Notes under the pieces: model-generated | What the model was told of the DNA's origin: nothing | The model's input: the letters and a program-made list of their open reading frames with translations, nothing else | Database searches by the model: none | Shown here: positions 1 through 6,541 of the stretch, piece by piece | Numbering within the stretch: position 1 is the stretch's first letter | Layout: each line of letters opens with the position of its first letter | NCBI GenBank assembly: GCA_945918315.1 | Contig: CAMEIK010000009.1 | Location: forward strand, 1-16,356 | Reading direction: 5' to 3' | Origin: an uncultured Clostridia bacterium | Lineage (GTDB): Bacteria > Bacillota > Clostridia > Oscillospirales > Oscillospiraceae | DNA: 16,356 bases | Program-made: the position numbers and the translations under genes

Positions 1-58
1 TGCTTTCATGAATCGTGGTGCGCCGAAATGCGCATGGGGATTTTTTGACACACTGGAT

Positions 59-81
59 GGCCGCCGCGGAAAGCGGCGGCC
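59..81. repeat. GC-rich perfect hairpin just upstream of pepT
   Basis: A 9-bp arm (59-67) is followed by the 5-base spacer GGAAA and the exact reverse complement (73-81). There is no T run after it, so it is not a standard intrinsic terminator. It ends about ten bases before the pepT ribosome binding site, so as RNA it could stabilise the 5' end or affect translation. The function is inference. Confidence 0.5.
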
Positions 82-103
82 ATGATTCGGAAAAGGAGAA
101 AAT

Positions 104-1312
104 ATGGAAGCTGTTGAATCCCGCTTTTTGCGGTATGTCGCTTTTGACACCCAGTCCGATGAAAATTCCGATACCTGTCCCTCCACCGAAAAGCAGCGTC
201 TGCTTGGGGAGGCCCTGGCGGAGGAAATGGGGGCCATGGGCATTCAGGATGCCCATATGGATGAATTCGGGTACGTTTACGGAACCATTCCCGGGGACCC
301 GGAGAAGCCGGTCATTGGCCTGATTGCCCATATGGACACCTCCCCGGACGCTTCCGGCGCGAATATCAAAGCCCGGATAGTGCCCTATGACGGGGGAGAT
401 ATCTGTCTGAATGAGGAAAAGAATATCTGGCTGCGGGCATCCGAGTATACATCTCTTAACAATCACCTGGGCAAGCACCTGATTGTCACCGATGGCACGA
501 CCCTGCTGGGGGCGGATGACAAGGCCGGTATCGCGGAAATTCTGACCGCCGCGGAACGTCTGATCGGGGAAGGCGGTTCCCATGCCACCGTGAAAATCGG
601 TTTTACCCCTGACGAGGAGATCGGCAGAGGGGCGGACAGGTTTGACGTAAAGGGCTTCGGGGCGGACTATGCCTATACCCTGGACGGAGGCCCGGTGGGA
701 GGCATTGAGTATGAAAACTTCAATGCCGCCTCCGCGAGAGCGGTATTCCGGGGCCTCAATATCCATCCCGGCGCAGCGAAAAACAAGATGGTAAACTCTC
801 AGCTCATCGCCATGGAGTTTAACGGGCTTCTGCCGGCAGCGCAGAAACCGGAATATACCGAGGGTTACGAGGGGTTCTTCCATCTGATCGCCATGGAGGG
901 GCATGTGGAGCAGTCTACCCTGGGCTATATTGTCCGGGACCATGATATGCGCAAATTCAATGAGAAAAAGCAGCTTTTGCGTGACGCTGCCGCGTTCATC
1001 AACCGCAAGTACGGCGAGGGAACCGTGGAACTGACGATCAGGGACAGTTACTTCAATATGAAGCAGTGTATCGAGCCCTGTATGTATGTTGTGGAGCGGG
1101 CCATGGAAGCCATGAAAAAAGCAGGCATGGAACCGGAAGCGGTCCCCATCCGGGGCGGCACCGATGGCGCCAGCCTTTCCTATAAGGGCTTGCCCTGCCC
1201 CAACCTGTGCACCGGCGGCGAAAACTATCATGGCCGCTTTGAGTTCATCCCGGTGGAGGATATGGGACTCTGCGTGGATATGATTCTGCACATTCTCCGT
1301 GGGGAAAACTGA
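104..1312 (+). CDS. pepT: Peptidase T (tripeptide aminopeptidase, M20 family)
   Basis: Cytoplasmic dizinc aminopeptidase that removes the N-terminal residue from tripeptides. The 402-residue length is close to the family norm of about 408. Visible M20B/PepT signatures are IAHMDTSPD (His76 and Asp78, first zinc ligand and neighbour), GADDKAGIAE around Asp138 (bridging ligand), PDEEIGRGADRFD with Glu171/Glu172 (catalytic base and ligand), YTLDGGPVGG around Asp193/194, and GGENYHGRFEF near the C-terminus with His376 as a zinc ligand. All catalytic positions appear intact. The start at 104 has an AAAAGGAGA Shine-Dalgarno and gives the usual N-terminus. A competing frame from position 15 is short and does not resemble any family. 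The gene is transcribed alone and converges with the small minus-strand gene downstream. No convincing promoter lies within the window upstream, so transcription may start before position 1. Confidence 0.96.
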   Translation: MEAVESRFLRYVAFDTQSDENSDTCPSTEKQRLLGEALAEEMGAMGIQDAHMDEFGYVYGTIPGDPEKPVIGLIAHMDTSPDASGANIKARIVPYDGGDICLNEEKNIWLRASEYTSLNNHLGKHLIVTDGTTLLGADDKAGIAEILTAAERLIGEGGSHATVKIGFTPDEEIGRGADRFDVKGFGADYAYTLDGGPVGGIEYENFNAASARAVFRGLNIHPGAAKNKMVNSQLIAMEFNGLLPAAQKPEYTEGYEGFFHLIAMEGHVEQSTLGYIVRDHDMRKFNEKKQLLRDAAAFINRKYGEGTVELTIRDSYFNMKQCIEPCMYVVERAMEAMKKAGMEPEAVPIRGGTDGASLSYKGLPCPNLCTGGENYHGRFEFIPVEDMGLCVDMILHILRGEN

Positions 1313-1347
1313 CCTGTAAGCGTATCAAAATCAAAGGGAATATATAA

Positions 1348-1509
1348 GGCAACACCGCACAAATTCGTCTGCGGCCGGATGGCGGGTCTTTTCCCCCATC
1401 CGCTCAGTTTGGAAAACAGGAAATACACCAAGTATTCCTCTGTTTTCCAAACTTTCGGCTGAGGAAAAATCCCTCGCCACCGGCTCTTGCCGAATTGTGC
1501 GGTGTTGCC
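1348..1509. repeat. Long palindromic (MITE-like) intergenic element, copy A
   Basis: The left end GGCAACACCGCACAAATTCG (1348-1367) is repeated in inverted orientation at 1491-1509 with a single-base indel. The interior is also self-complementary: a perfect 13-bp arm GTTTGGAAAACAG pairs with CTGTTTTCCAAAC around a short centre, and GCCGG-ATGGCG pairs imperfectly with CGCCACCGGC. The whole 162-bp unit can therefore fold into one long hairpin. ATAA flanks it on both sides (1344-1347 and 1510-1513), which looks like a 4-bp target duplication. A related end sequence recurs at 6540. It has no coding capacity and lies between convergent genes. A mobile, non-autonomous palindromic repeat is the best reading; mobility is inferred. 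Confidence 0.8.
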
Positions 1510-1511
1510 AT

Positions 1512-1546
1512 AAAAAACACCGGGACTTTCTAACAAAAGCCCCGGT
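1512..1546 (-). terminator. Rho-independent terminator of the small acidic-repeat gene
   Basis: On the minus strand, ACCGGGGCTTT (from 1546) pairs with AAAGTCCCGGT (ending at 1519) around the loop TGTTAG. The stem is 11 bp with one G-T wobble, and six T residues follow (plus-strand A-run 1512-1517). It lies 14 bases after the stop codon of the gene at 1561-1890. Confidence 0.85.
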
Positions 1547-1560
1547 ATTATTTGTGAACA

Positions 1561-1890
1561 TCAGCCCTCGAAATCGTCTTCGTCGGCAACGGGCGCGCCG
1601 TCGTCGGCCACAGGCTCTTCGGCAGGCGCGACTTCCTCGGAAACAACTTCCTCAACGGGAGCGGACTCCTCGGCAGGAGCTTCTTCCTCAGAAACGACTT
1701 CCTCAGAAGGAGCAGCCTCTTCGGCGGGAGCTTCTTCCACGGGAGCCTCATCGCAGCAGCAGGGGCATTTGGCCATCAGGCCCTTGGCCCAGGCGACGAT
1801 CTTGTCACCATAGGTAGCAATGACATATACCGCGCCGGCAACAGCGGCAAGAGCGGTCAGAACTTTTACAACAGCGGAAAACACTTTCAT
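1561..1890 (-). CDS. Small membrane-anchored acidic-repeat protein with CPCCC motif (unknown function)
   Basis: I do not recognise a family. The predicted product is 109 aa. Residues 1-3 are MKV; about 4-26 form a hydrophobic helix that could be an uncleaved signal anchor. A short amphipathic stretch leads to the cluster KCPCCCDE (Cys42, 44, 45, 46). Residues 48-109 are low-complexity Glu/Pro/Ala/Val, built from a 17-residue repeat (EAPAEEAAPSEEVVSEE, then EAPAEESAPVEEVVSEE, then a decayed third). The tail is strongly acidic and probably disordered. I chose the start at 1890 because AAAGGAGG lies at the right distance upstream; a longer frame to 1953 would add a non-conserved stretch and cover the promoter. 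A good promoter (1925-1953) and terminator (1512-1546) make it a single-gene unit. The cysteines suggest metal binding or disulphides, but this is not shown. Confidence 0.8.
   Translation of the reverse strand: MKVFSAVVKVLTALAAVAGAVYVIATYGDKIVAWAKGLMAKCPCCCDEAPVEEAPAEEAAPSEEVVSEEEAPAEESAPVEEVVSEEVAPAEEPVADDGAPVADEDDFEG
1633..1734 (-). repeat. Two tandem 51-bp coding repeats
   Basis: Plus-strand blocks 1633-1683 and 1684-1734 are diverged copies of one 51-base unit and encode the two 17-residue repeats of the small acidic protein. The copies differ at scattered positions while the amino-acid pattern is kept. This suggests duplication followed by selection for composition. Confidence 0.7.
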
Positions 1891-1924
1891 AATAATTCCT
1901 CCTTTTTTCTTTTTCAGCACATCT

Positions 1925-1953
1925 AGTATAACCAATACGAAGGGAAAAAGCAA
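1925..1953 (-). promoter_or_regulatory. Sigma-A-type promoter of the small acidic-repeat gene
   Basis: Reading the minus strand: -35 TTGCTT (1953-1948), a 17-base spacer, and -10 TATACT (1930-1925). This puts the start of transcription about 30 bases before the ATG at 1890. An interrupted palindrome AAGGGA-8-TCCCTT (1940-1959) covers the -35 box. It could be an operator, or a weak hairpin ending the upstream birA message. Confidence 0.8.
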
Positions 1954-1991
1954 TCCCTTTATGGAAAACTGTGGGCGTAAAAGCGGGAATT

Positions 1992-2813
1992 TTATCCAAT
2001 ATAGCCGTACATACCCCGGACACTAACCTCTCCGGAGTCCACAGCTTCCACCTGCCCCGGCGCGAATTCGACGATCAGGGCACCGGTGTCACTGATATCC
2101 AGGGCTTTCCCATAGCGGACAGAGTCTCCCCGCACCAGGGAAACTTCCTTTCCCAGGGTGATACAGTCGGCCCGGTATCGGTTCAGCATGGCTTTCTTTT
2201 CATGCAGCAGCCCGTCATTCATCCGGTACAGCGCGGTCAGCATCTGCGCGGTCAGCTTCGGCCGGGAAATCTCTTCCCCGGTGACCATTTCCAATGAGCC
2301 TGCCCGATCCCGCAGCTCAGGCGGAAAATCGGAAAGGGTCTGGCGGCAGTTGATACCGACTCCGACGATCGCGTAGTCAACGCTTCCGTCCTCCCGCAGT
2401 CCAAGCTCTGTAAGAATCCCGCAAAGCTTCCGTTTGCCATATACCAGATCGTTGGTCCATTTGATGCCGGGACGGAACCCGGCAGCTTTTTCTACGGCAT
2501 CGCACACGGCAACGGCAGAAGCGCAGGTCAGGTGCATCAGTTCTTCGGCCCGGCATTCCGGACGCAGGAGCATGCTCAGGTAAATCCCCATATCCGGCGG
2601 TGAAAGAAAGAATCTTCCCATACGGCCTCTGCCGCCGGTCTGGAGTCCGGCGCACACGGCGGTTCCGGCCGGAATGCCCGCAGGGGCCAGCCTTTTCAGA
2701 AGGGAATTGGTGGAATCCGTCTCGGAAAGCCAGAGGAAACGATCTGCCCAGGGATAATCCGTCGGAAGACAGGCCAGGACTTCCCGGGTAAAATCCTCAG
2801 TCAATGTCGGCAT
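1992..2813 (-). CDS. birA: Biotin-[acetyl-CoA-carboxylase] ligase, no DNA-binding domain
   Basis: Activates biotin to biotinyl-5'-AMP and attaches it to the conserved lysine of carboxylase carrier proteins. The 273-aa product has only the catalytic and C-terminal domains. The N-terminal winged-helix repressor domain of bifunctional BirA is absent, so it is not expected to act as a transcriptional repressor. Visible motifs are ETDSTN near residue 31, the biotin-AMP loop GRGRMGR (61-67), KWTNDLVYGKRKLCGILTE (118 onward, with the active-site Lys118), VGVGINC near 151, and the C-terminal GEVSVRG typical of the SH3-like domain. The ATG at 2811-2813 lies inside the end of the upstream membrane gene (17-base overlap) and has only a weak GGAAG site, so translation is probably coupled. 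No clear strong terminator follows; a small palindrome at 1940-1959 is the only candidate. Confidence 0.94.
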   Translation of the reverse strand: MPTLTEDFTREVLACLPTDYPWADRFLWLSETDSTNSLLKRLAPAGIPAGTAVCAGLQTGGRGRMGRFFLSPPDMGIYLSMLLRPECRAEELMHLTCASAVAVCDAVEKAAGFRPGIKWTNDLVYGKRKLCGILTELGLREDGSVDYAIVGVGINCRQTLSDFPPELRDRAGSLEMVTGEEISRPKLTAQMLTALYRMNDGLLHEKKAMLNRYRADCITLGKEVSLVRGDSVRYGKALDISDTGALIVEFAPGQVEAVDSGEVSVRGMYGYIG

Positions 2814-4215
2814 TGACTTCCACGGGGGGTGCGTCCAGCACTTCCGGGTGCTGGATCAGACGGCGGAAGTGCTTGAAGAAAGCGGCGTAGTAGTAGCCGT
2901 CAACAATCCGCTCATCCACGGTGAACCGGAAATCCACGTATTTACGCTGAACAACTGTGCCGTCCTCCAGAACCTCCACTGCCTTGCGTTTGCATCCGAA
3001 GGCGCAGAAAATGGGGAGGTTACCGAAATCGTACAGGTGATGATATACCGGGGGAATGCCCAGAGAGCCCAGGGAGGTAAAGTACACGCTGCCGTGGAAG
3101 GGACTGATTTCCAGCAGGAATTTCGGAATCAGGCCAAAATAGTCCAGGGTTTTCAGCAGCCATACCGTAAACTTCAGGAACACGCCCGGGATCAGCGTGA
3201 ACGCGTAGGCGGTGCTGTCAAAGCCGGAATCGGAAACGGTCTGCTTGTTTTTCTCGATTTCTTCATTGACCTTTCGGTACACATCCGCGGCGGTGTCCCG
3301 GGGGGACAGGTGAACCTTAATGACGGTATCGGGAGAGGTGGTTGCCATCTCCTTTTTGATGGTCATGCAGAACTGGATATCCTCACCCCGGGAATAGACC
3401 TTCTGGCCGGACAGAAAGCGGTTCAGAGCGGGGTACTTGGCAACACAGCGGCAGTAGAGGGCAAGGAATACATGGAGAATGCCGAAATTCGTCAGGCCTT
3501 CCTTTCGCTTCTGACGAATGTAGCGGTCCAGCAGTGTGATTTCAAAGGAGTCTTCAAACAGGTTGGACGCGCCGTTCCGGTTAACCATAAGGTAGGGAGA
3601 CACCTGGTCCATAGCCGGCATGGAGCGGAGCCTGCGGCCATCGGTCCGGTCGCCCCAGATGGGATGGTACACGCCGTCGGTATGGATCCGGATGGCAAAT
3701 ACCAGGATTGCCGCGCCCAGGAGCATCAGCACGTCCGGCAGTAAGTACAGCAGGGTAGCGGTATCTCCCGCAACCAGGGAATCCCGGTGGTAATACAGGG
3801 TGACGGCCAGTGGAACCAGCTCCACAGGGAGCAGAAGCCAGGGGGCGTGCCACCGGGTGCCGGAGATCAGCTCTGTATACAGGAAGGCGAACGCGGCAAG
3901 GGAGACCCAGAACAGCCAGGTAATCAGATGATTGGGGATGTTGCGGCTGATCCAGACAGCGGAATAGAGGGCTGCCATCCAAACGGGAATTGCCGTTTTA
4001 TAAAGCCTTTCCTCTCCGTCCAGCAGGGCGATGGCGGCATAGAGCAGGGAAGCTGCCACTGGCAGGAAGATTTGGCTCCATACGTTTACAGGGCCACCGG
4101 TCCCTTTCACACCGATGATCCATATGCGGGCCACTGCCGAGCTTACCATGCAGGCTGCCATCAGCCAGGTCAGCACGTTTTTGCGGCTGACATAAAGATG
4201 AATCCTCTTTTTCAT
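2797..4215 (-). CDS. Six-helix membrane protein fused to an E2/CAT-like acyltransferase domain lacking the catalytic His
   Basis: The product is 472 aa. Residues 13-175 hold about six hydrophobic helices (near 13-34, 46-66, 76-92, 97-117, 124-142, 155-176). From about 205 to 462 the protein resembles the catalytic domain of 2-oxoacid dehydrogenase E2/chloramphenicol acetyltransferase. It has a LMVNRN..S strand, an FGILHVFLALYCRCVAKYPALNRF helix, VYFTSLGSLGIPPVYHH (compare the E2 'NLGSLG' strand), and VDERIVDGYYYAAFFKHF (433-450). In E2 and CAT that last motif is DHRxxDG. Here Glu435 replaces the active-site His, while Asp439-Gly440 remain. There is no lipoyl domain. The family is therefore recognisable but classical acyl transfer is doubtful; the substrate is unknown. 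The ATG at 4215 has no Shine-Dalgarno, and a promoter -10 box lies just before it. birA overlaps the 3' end. Confidence 0.8.
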   Translation of the reverse strand: MKKRIHLYVSRKNVLTWLMAACMVSSAVARIWIIGVKGTGGPVNVWSQIFLPVAASLLYAAIALLDGEERLYKTAIPVWMAALYSAVWISRNIPNHLITWLFWVSLAAFAFLYTELISGTRWHAPWLLLPVELVPLAVTLYYHRDSLVAGDTATLLYLLPDVLMLLGAAILVFAIRIHTDGVYHPIWGDRTDGRRLRSMPAMDQVSPYLMVNRNGASNLFEDSFEITLLDRYIRQKRKEGLTNFGILHVFLALYCRCVAKYPALNRFLSGQKVYSRGEDIQFCMTIKKEMATTSPDTVIKVHLSPRDTAADVYRKVNEEIEKNKQTVSDSGFDSTAYAFTLIPGVFLKFTVWLLKTLDYFGLIPKFLLEISPFHGSVYFTSLGSLGIPPVYHHLYDFGNLPIFCAFGCKRKAVEVLEDGTVVQRKYVDFRFTVDERIVDGYYYAAFFKHFRRLIQHPEVLDAPPVEVNADID

Positions 4216-4224
4216 AGCATATAA

Positions 4225-4253
4225 AGTATAGCAAATTCCGCCCGGTTTCGCAA
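4225..4253 (-). promoter_or_regulatory. Sigma-A-type promoter giving a nearly leaderless mRNA
   Basis: On the minus strand: -35 TTGCGA (4253-4248), a 17-base spacer, -10 TATACT (4230-4225). The predicted start near 4218 is only about three bases from the ATG at 4215, which lacks a ribosome binding site. A small hairpin CCGGTT-GCGA-AACCGG overlaps the -35 region. The match is good, but use of this promoter is inferred. Confidence 0.6.
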
Positions 4254-4257
4254 CCGG

Positions 4258-5139
4258 TTATTTTCCTGTTTCGGACAGCGCTTTCTTCAATGCGGCAAGA
4301 TGTGCCGGGGTAGTGCCGCAGCAGCCCCCAAGAAGCGTGGCCCCGGCGGCATGACACTCGGCCATGACTCTGGCAAAGCCTTCGGGATCCAGGTCGTATT
4401 CCGCCAGTCCCTGGGCGTTGATGACAGGCATTCCAGCATTGGGCTTGCAGATCAGGGGAAGCTTTGTGAACCGGAGCAGCTTCATGACAAGTCCGGCGGT
4501 CATGTTGTCTGCCGGAACACAGTTGAAGCCCACGGCGCAGGCCCCGGCTTTTTCCAGTTCCCGGAGTACCGGCCCGGCCTCCGCTCCGGAGAAAAGGGAG
4601 CCGTCGGACTGCATGGTAAAGGAGTATATGGCGGCACCCGCGCCTTCCAGCTCCGCGGCGGTGAGAATGGCCTCCGCCTCCTGGGGGTACATGAGGGTCT
4701 CGCCTACAAGAAGATCAGCACCGCCGTCTATGATACCCCGGATCTGCCGCCGGTAGTTCTCCACAAGCAGGTCAAAGCATTTGGGGTCGAAGCTGTCGCA
4801 GGAACCGGCGAGCGTGGTCAGGTCCCCCGCAATGAGACACCCGGGCGCCGCTTTGCGGGACAGGGCGACCAGGGAGCGGTTAATTGCTTCCGTGTCCTTT
4901 TCTCTGCCATAGGATGCAAGGACAATGGGCTGGGCCTGGAAAGTCGGTGCGTAGAGGATGTCCGCGCCGGCCCGGGCATACCCCCTCTGAAGCTCGGTAA
5001 GCACATCGGGATGGTCCAGCACCCACAGCTCGGTGCTGACGCCTCTGGGCATTCCATGGGCTCTGAGCCAGGAACCGGTGGCGCCGTCCAGGATGGCACT
5101 TTTTTCGATCCGTTTGCGAAATTCTTCTTTTGTAAGCAT
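4258..5139 (-). CDS. Homocysteine S-methyltransferase family protein
   Basis: A zinc-dependent methyltransferase of the homocysteine-binding type (Pfam S-methyl_trans; relatives are MmuM, BHMT and the N-terminal domain of MetH). It would move a methyl group from a donor such as S-methylmethionine, or a corrinoid or folate partner, to homocysteine to form methionine. The 293-aa product shows AILDGATGSWLRAHG at the N-terminus (16-29), GADILYAPTFQA (58-69), VGETLMYPQE (145-154), and the zinc cysteines Cys207 (GFNCVP) and Cys273/Cys274 (GGCCGTTPAHL), all intact. The start at 5139 follows AAAGGAAGAATT; a longer frame to 5283 would run across the promoter and give an implausible basic N-terminus. 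No cobalamin or folate domain is present, so the methyl donor cannot be read from sequence. It is first in a leftward group with the E2-like membrane gene and birA, with a 42-base gap after it. Confidence 0.9.
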   Translation of the reverse strand: MLTKEEFRKRIEKSAILDGATGSWLRAHGMPRGVSTELWVLDHPDVLTELQRGYARAGADILYAPTFQAQPIVLASYGREKDTEAINRSLVALSRKAAPGCLIAGDLTTLAGSCDSFDPKCFDLLVENYRRQIRGIIDGGADLLVGETLMYPQEAEAILTAAELEGAGAAIYSFTMQSDGSLFSGAEAGPVLRELEKAGACAVGFNCVPADNMTAGLVMKLLRFTKLPLICKPNAGMPVINAQGLAEYDLDPEGFARVMAECHAAGATLLGGCCGTTPAHLAALKKALSETGK

Positions 5140-5162
5140 AAACAAATTCTTCCTTTTGTGTG

Positions 5163-5206
5163 ACAGTCCGCTTTTTCCGGAGATGTCCCGGCACTTTTCA
5201 GACTGT
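5163..5206 (-). promoter_or_regulatory. Folded 5' leader of the homocysteine methyltransferase gene
   Basis: The transcribed leader holds ACAGTC (5206-5201) pairing with GACTGT (5168-5163), and inside it CCGG (5191-5188) with CCGG (5180-5177). It is too short for the known SAM or cobalamin riboswitch classes, and I see none of their conserved cores. It may be a simple structured leader or protein-binding site. Confidence 0.35.
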
Positions 5207-5214
5207 TTTCCATA

Positions 5215-5243
5215 ATTATACCCGAAGAACGCTTTCTTTGCAA
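5215..5243 (-). promoter_or_regulatory. Near-consensus promoter for the leftward (methyltransferase) operon
   Basis: On the minus strand: -35 TTGCAA (5243-5238), a 17-base spacer, -10 TATAAT (5220-5215, perfect consensus). The predicted start near 5208 gives a leader of about 70 bases before the ATG at 5139. Confidence 0.85.
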
Positions 5244-5249
5244 TAACCA

Positions 5250-5278
5250 TTGACCTTTTGCGTGTAATCTGGTAAAAT
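5250..5278 (+). promoter_or_regulatory. Extended -10 promoter for the M29 aminopeptidase
   Basis: -35 TTGACC (5250-5255), a 17-base spacer, -10 TAAAAT (5273-5278) preceded by TGG, an extended -10 TGn. The predicted start near 5285 leaves a short leader carrying AGGAGG (5296-5301) before the ATG at 5312. Confidence 0.85.
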
Positions 5279-5311
5279 AGCACCGAAATTTTTTCAGGAG
5301 GATTTCCAACT

Positions 5312-6541
5312 ATGAAGAAAACAGTACTGCGGGAGTATGCCCGTCTGATTGTCCGCTGCGGTGTAAATGTCCAGAAGGGTCAGGAGGTCCTGATTTACGC
5401 GGGCCTTGACCAGCCGGAGTTTGTCCGGATGGTGGTGGAGGAGGCCTACAAAGCCAAGGCCAAAAAGGTCACCGTGGACTGGGACTACCAGCCCCTGCAG
5501 AAGCTCCATGTGCGCCACCAGTCCGTCAAGACCCTGGGGGAGGTCACCGAGTGGCAGAAAGCCAAGCTGCAGCACTTTGTGGATGTGGTGCCCTGCCGGA
5601 TTCACCTGGTGTCCGAGGATCCCGACGGCCTGAAGGGCATCAACATGGAGAAGCTGGCCAAGTCCCGTCAGCTGCGCTACCCCATTGTAAAGCCCTACCA
5701 TGACCAGCTGGAGAACAAGGACCAGTGGTGCATCGCCGCTGTTCCCGGCGCCGCCTGGGCCAAGAAGGTGTTCCCCGGCATGCGCACCAGCGCCGCCATG
5801 GAGAAGCTCTGGGAGGCCATTCTGAATACCTCCCGGGTCAGCGAGGGCAAAGACCCGGTGAAAGCCTGGGAGGAGCACAATGCCGACCTGCATGACCGCT
5901 GTGCCTACCTCAATGGCCTCCATATCCGCAGCCTGCATTACACCGCGGATAACGGCACCGACCTGACCGTGGGCATGATCCCCGAGGGAGAGTGGAAGGG
6001 CGGCGGCGACACCAGCCTGCAGGGCATCTTCTTTAACCCCAACATCCCCACCGAGGAGTGCTTCATTTCTCCCAAGCGGGGGGAAGCGGAAGGCATCGTC
6101 TATTCCACCAAGCCCCTGAGCTATCAGGGCCAGCTGATCGAGAACTTCTCCGTCCGCTTCGAAAACGGCAAGGCGGTGGAGGTCAAGGCGGAGAAGGGCG
6201 AGGAGCTGCTGAAGACGATGGTCTCCATGGATGAGGGTGCGGCCTATCTCGGCGAGTGCGCCCTGGTGCCCCAGAGAAGCCCCATTGCGGAAAGCGGTAT
6301 CCTGTTCTACAACACGCTGTTTGACGAGAACGCCGCCTGCCATCTGGCGCTGGGTATGGGTTTTGCCGACACGATTCAGGATTTCCAGAATAAGACCCTG
6401 GATGAGTGCCGGGCTCTGGGTGTCAATGATTCCATGATCCATGAGGACTTCATGATCGGCTGCGACGGCCTGAACATTGATGGCACCTGCGAGGACGGCA
6501 AGGTTGTTCCCATTTTCCGGAACGGCAACTGGGCATTCTAA
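5312..6541 (+). CDS. M29-family metallo-aminopeptidase (AmpS/AmpT type)
   Basis: A cytoplasmic dimetal leucyl-type aminopeptidase of MEROPS family M29, expected to trim short peptides. The 409-aa length is typical. Candidate metal-site residues by family pattern are Glu248/249 in NPNIPTEECF, Glu315 in YLGECALVP, His344 in NTLFDENAACHLALG, and His377/Asp379 in SMIHEDFMIG. At 351 this protein has Phe (HLALGMGF) where, from memory, characterised M29 enzymes have a conserved Tyr eight positions into the same block. The N-terminal domain (about 1-110) has the usual QKGQEVLI and ARKVTV-like strands. The start is fixed by AGGAGG ten bases upstream. The gene has its own promoter, divergent from the methyltransferase operon. 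Its TAA stop overlaps the edge of a palindromic repeat, and a weak terminator follows at 6606-6632. It appears monocistronic. Confidence 0.93.
   Translation: MKKTVLREYARLIVRCGVNVQKGQEVLIYAGLDQPEFVRMVVEEAYKAKAKKVTVDWDYQPLQKLHVRHQSVKTLGEVTEWQKAKLQHFVDVVPCRIHLVSEDPDGLKGINMEKLAKSRQLRYPIVKPYHDQLENKDQWCIAAVPGAAWAKKVFPGMRTSAAMEKLWEAILNTSRVSEGKDPVKAWEEHNADLHDRCAYLNGLHIRSLHYTADNGTDLTVGMIPEGEWKGGGDTSLQGIFFNPNIPTEECFISPKRGEAEGIVYSTKPLSYQGQLIENFSVRFENGKAVEVKAEKGEELLKTMVSMDEGAAYLGECALVPQRSPIAESGILFYNTLFDENAACHLALGMGFADTIQDFQNKTLDECRALGVNDSMIHEDFMIGCDGLNIDGTCEDGKVVPIFRNGNWAF

Noticed and set aside
1..48. Open frame ending TGA at 46-48 that could be the tail of an upstream gene
   Set aside because: Only 15 codons are visible and I recognise no family, so it cannot be told from chance.
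45..50. Perfect TTGACA -35 box upstream of pepT
   Set aside because: No -10-like hexamer lies 16-18 bases downstream; that position is inside the GC-rich hairpin.
2848..3744. 298-codon plus-strand frame inside the E2-like membrane gene
   Set aside because: It is complementary to a frame with consistent transmembrane helices and E2 motifs; the plus reading has none.
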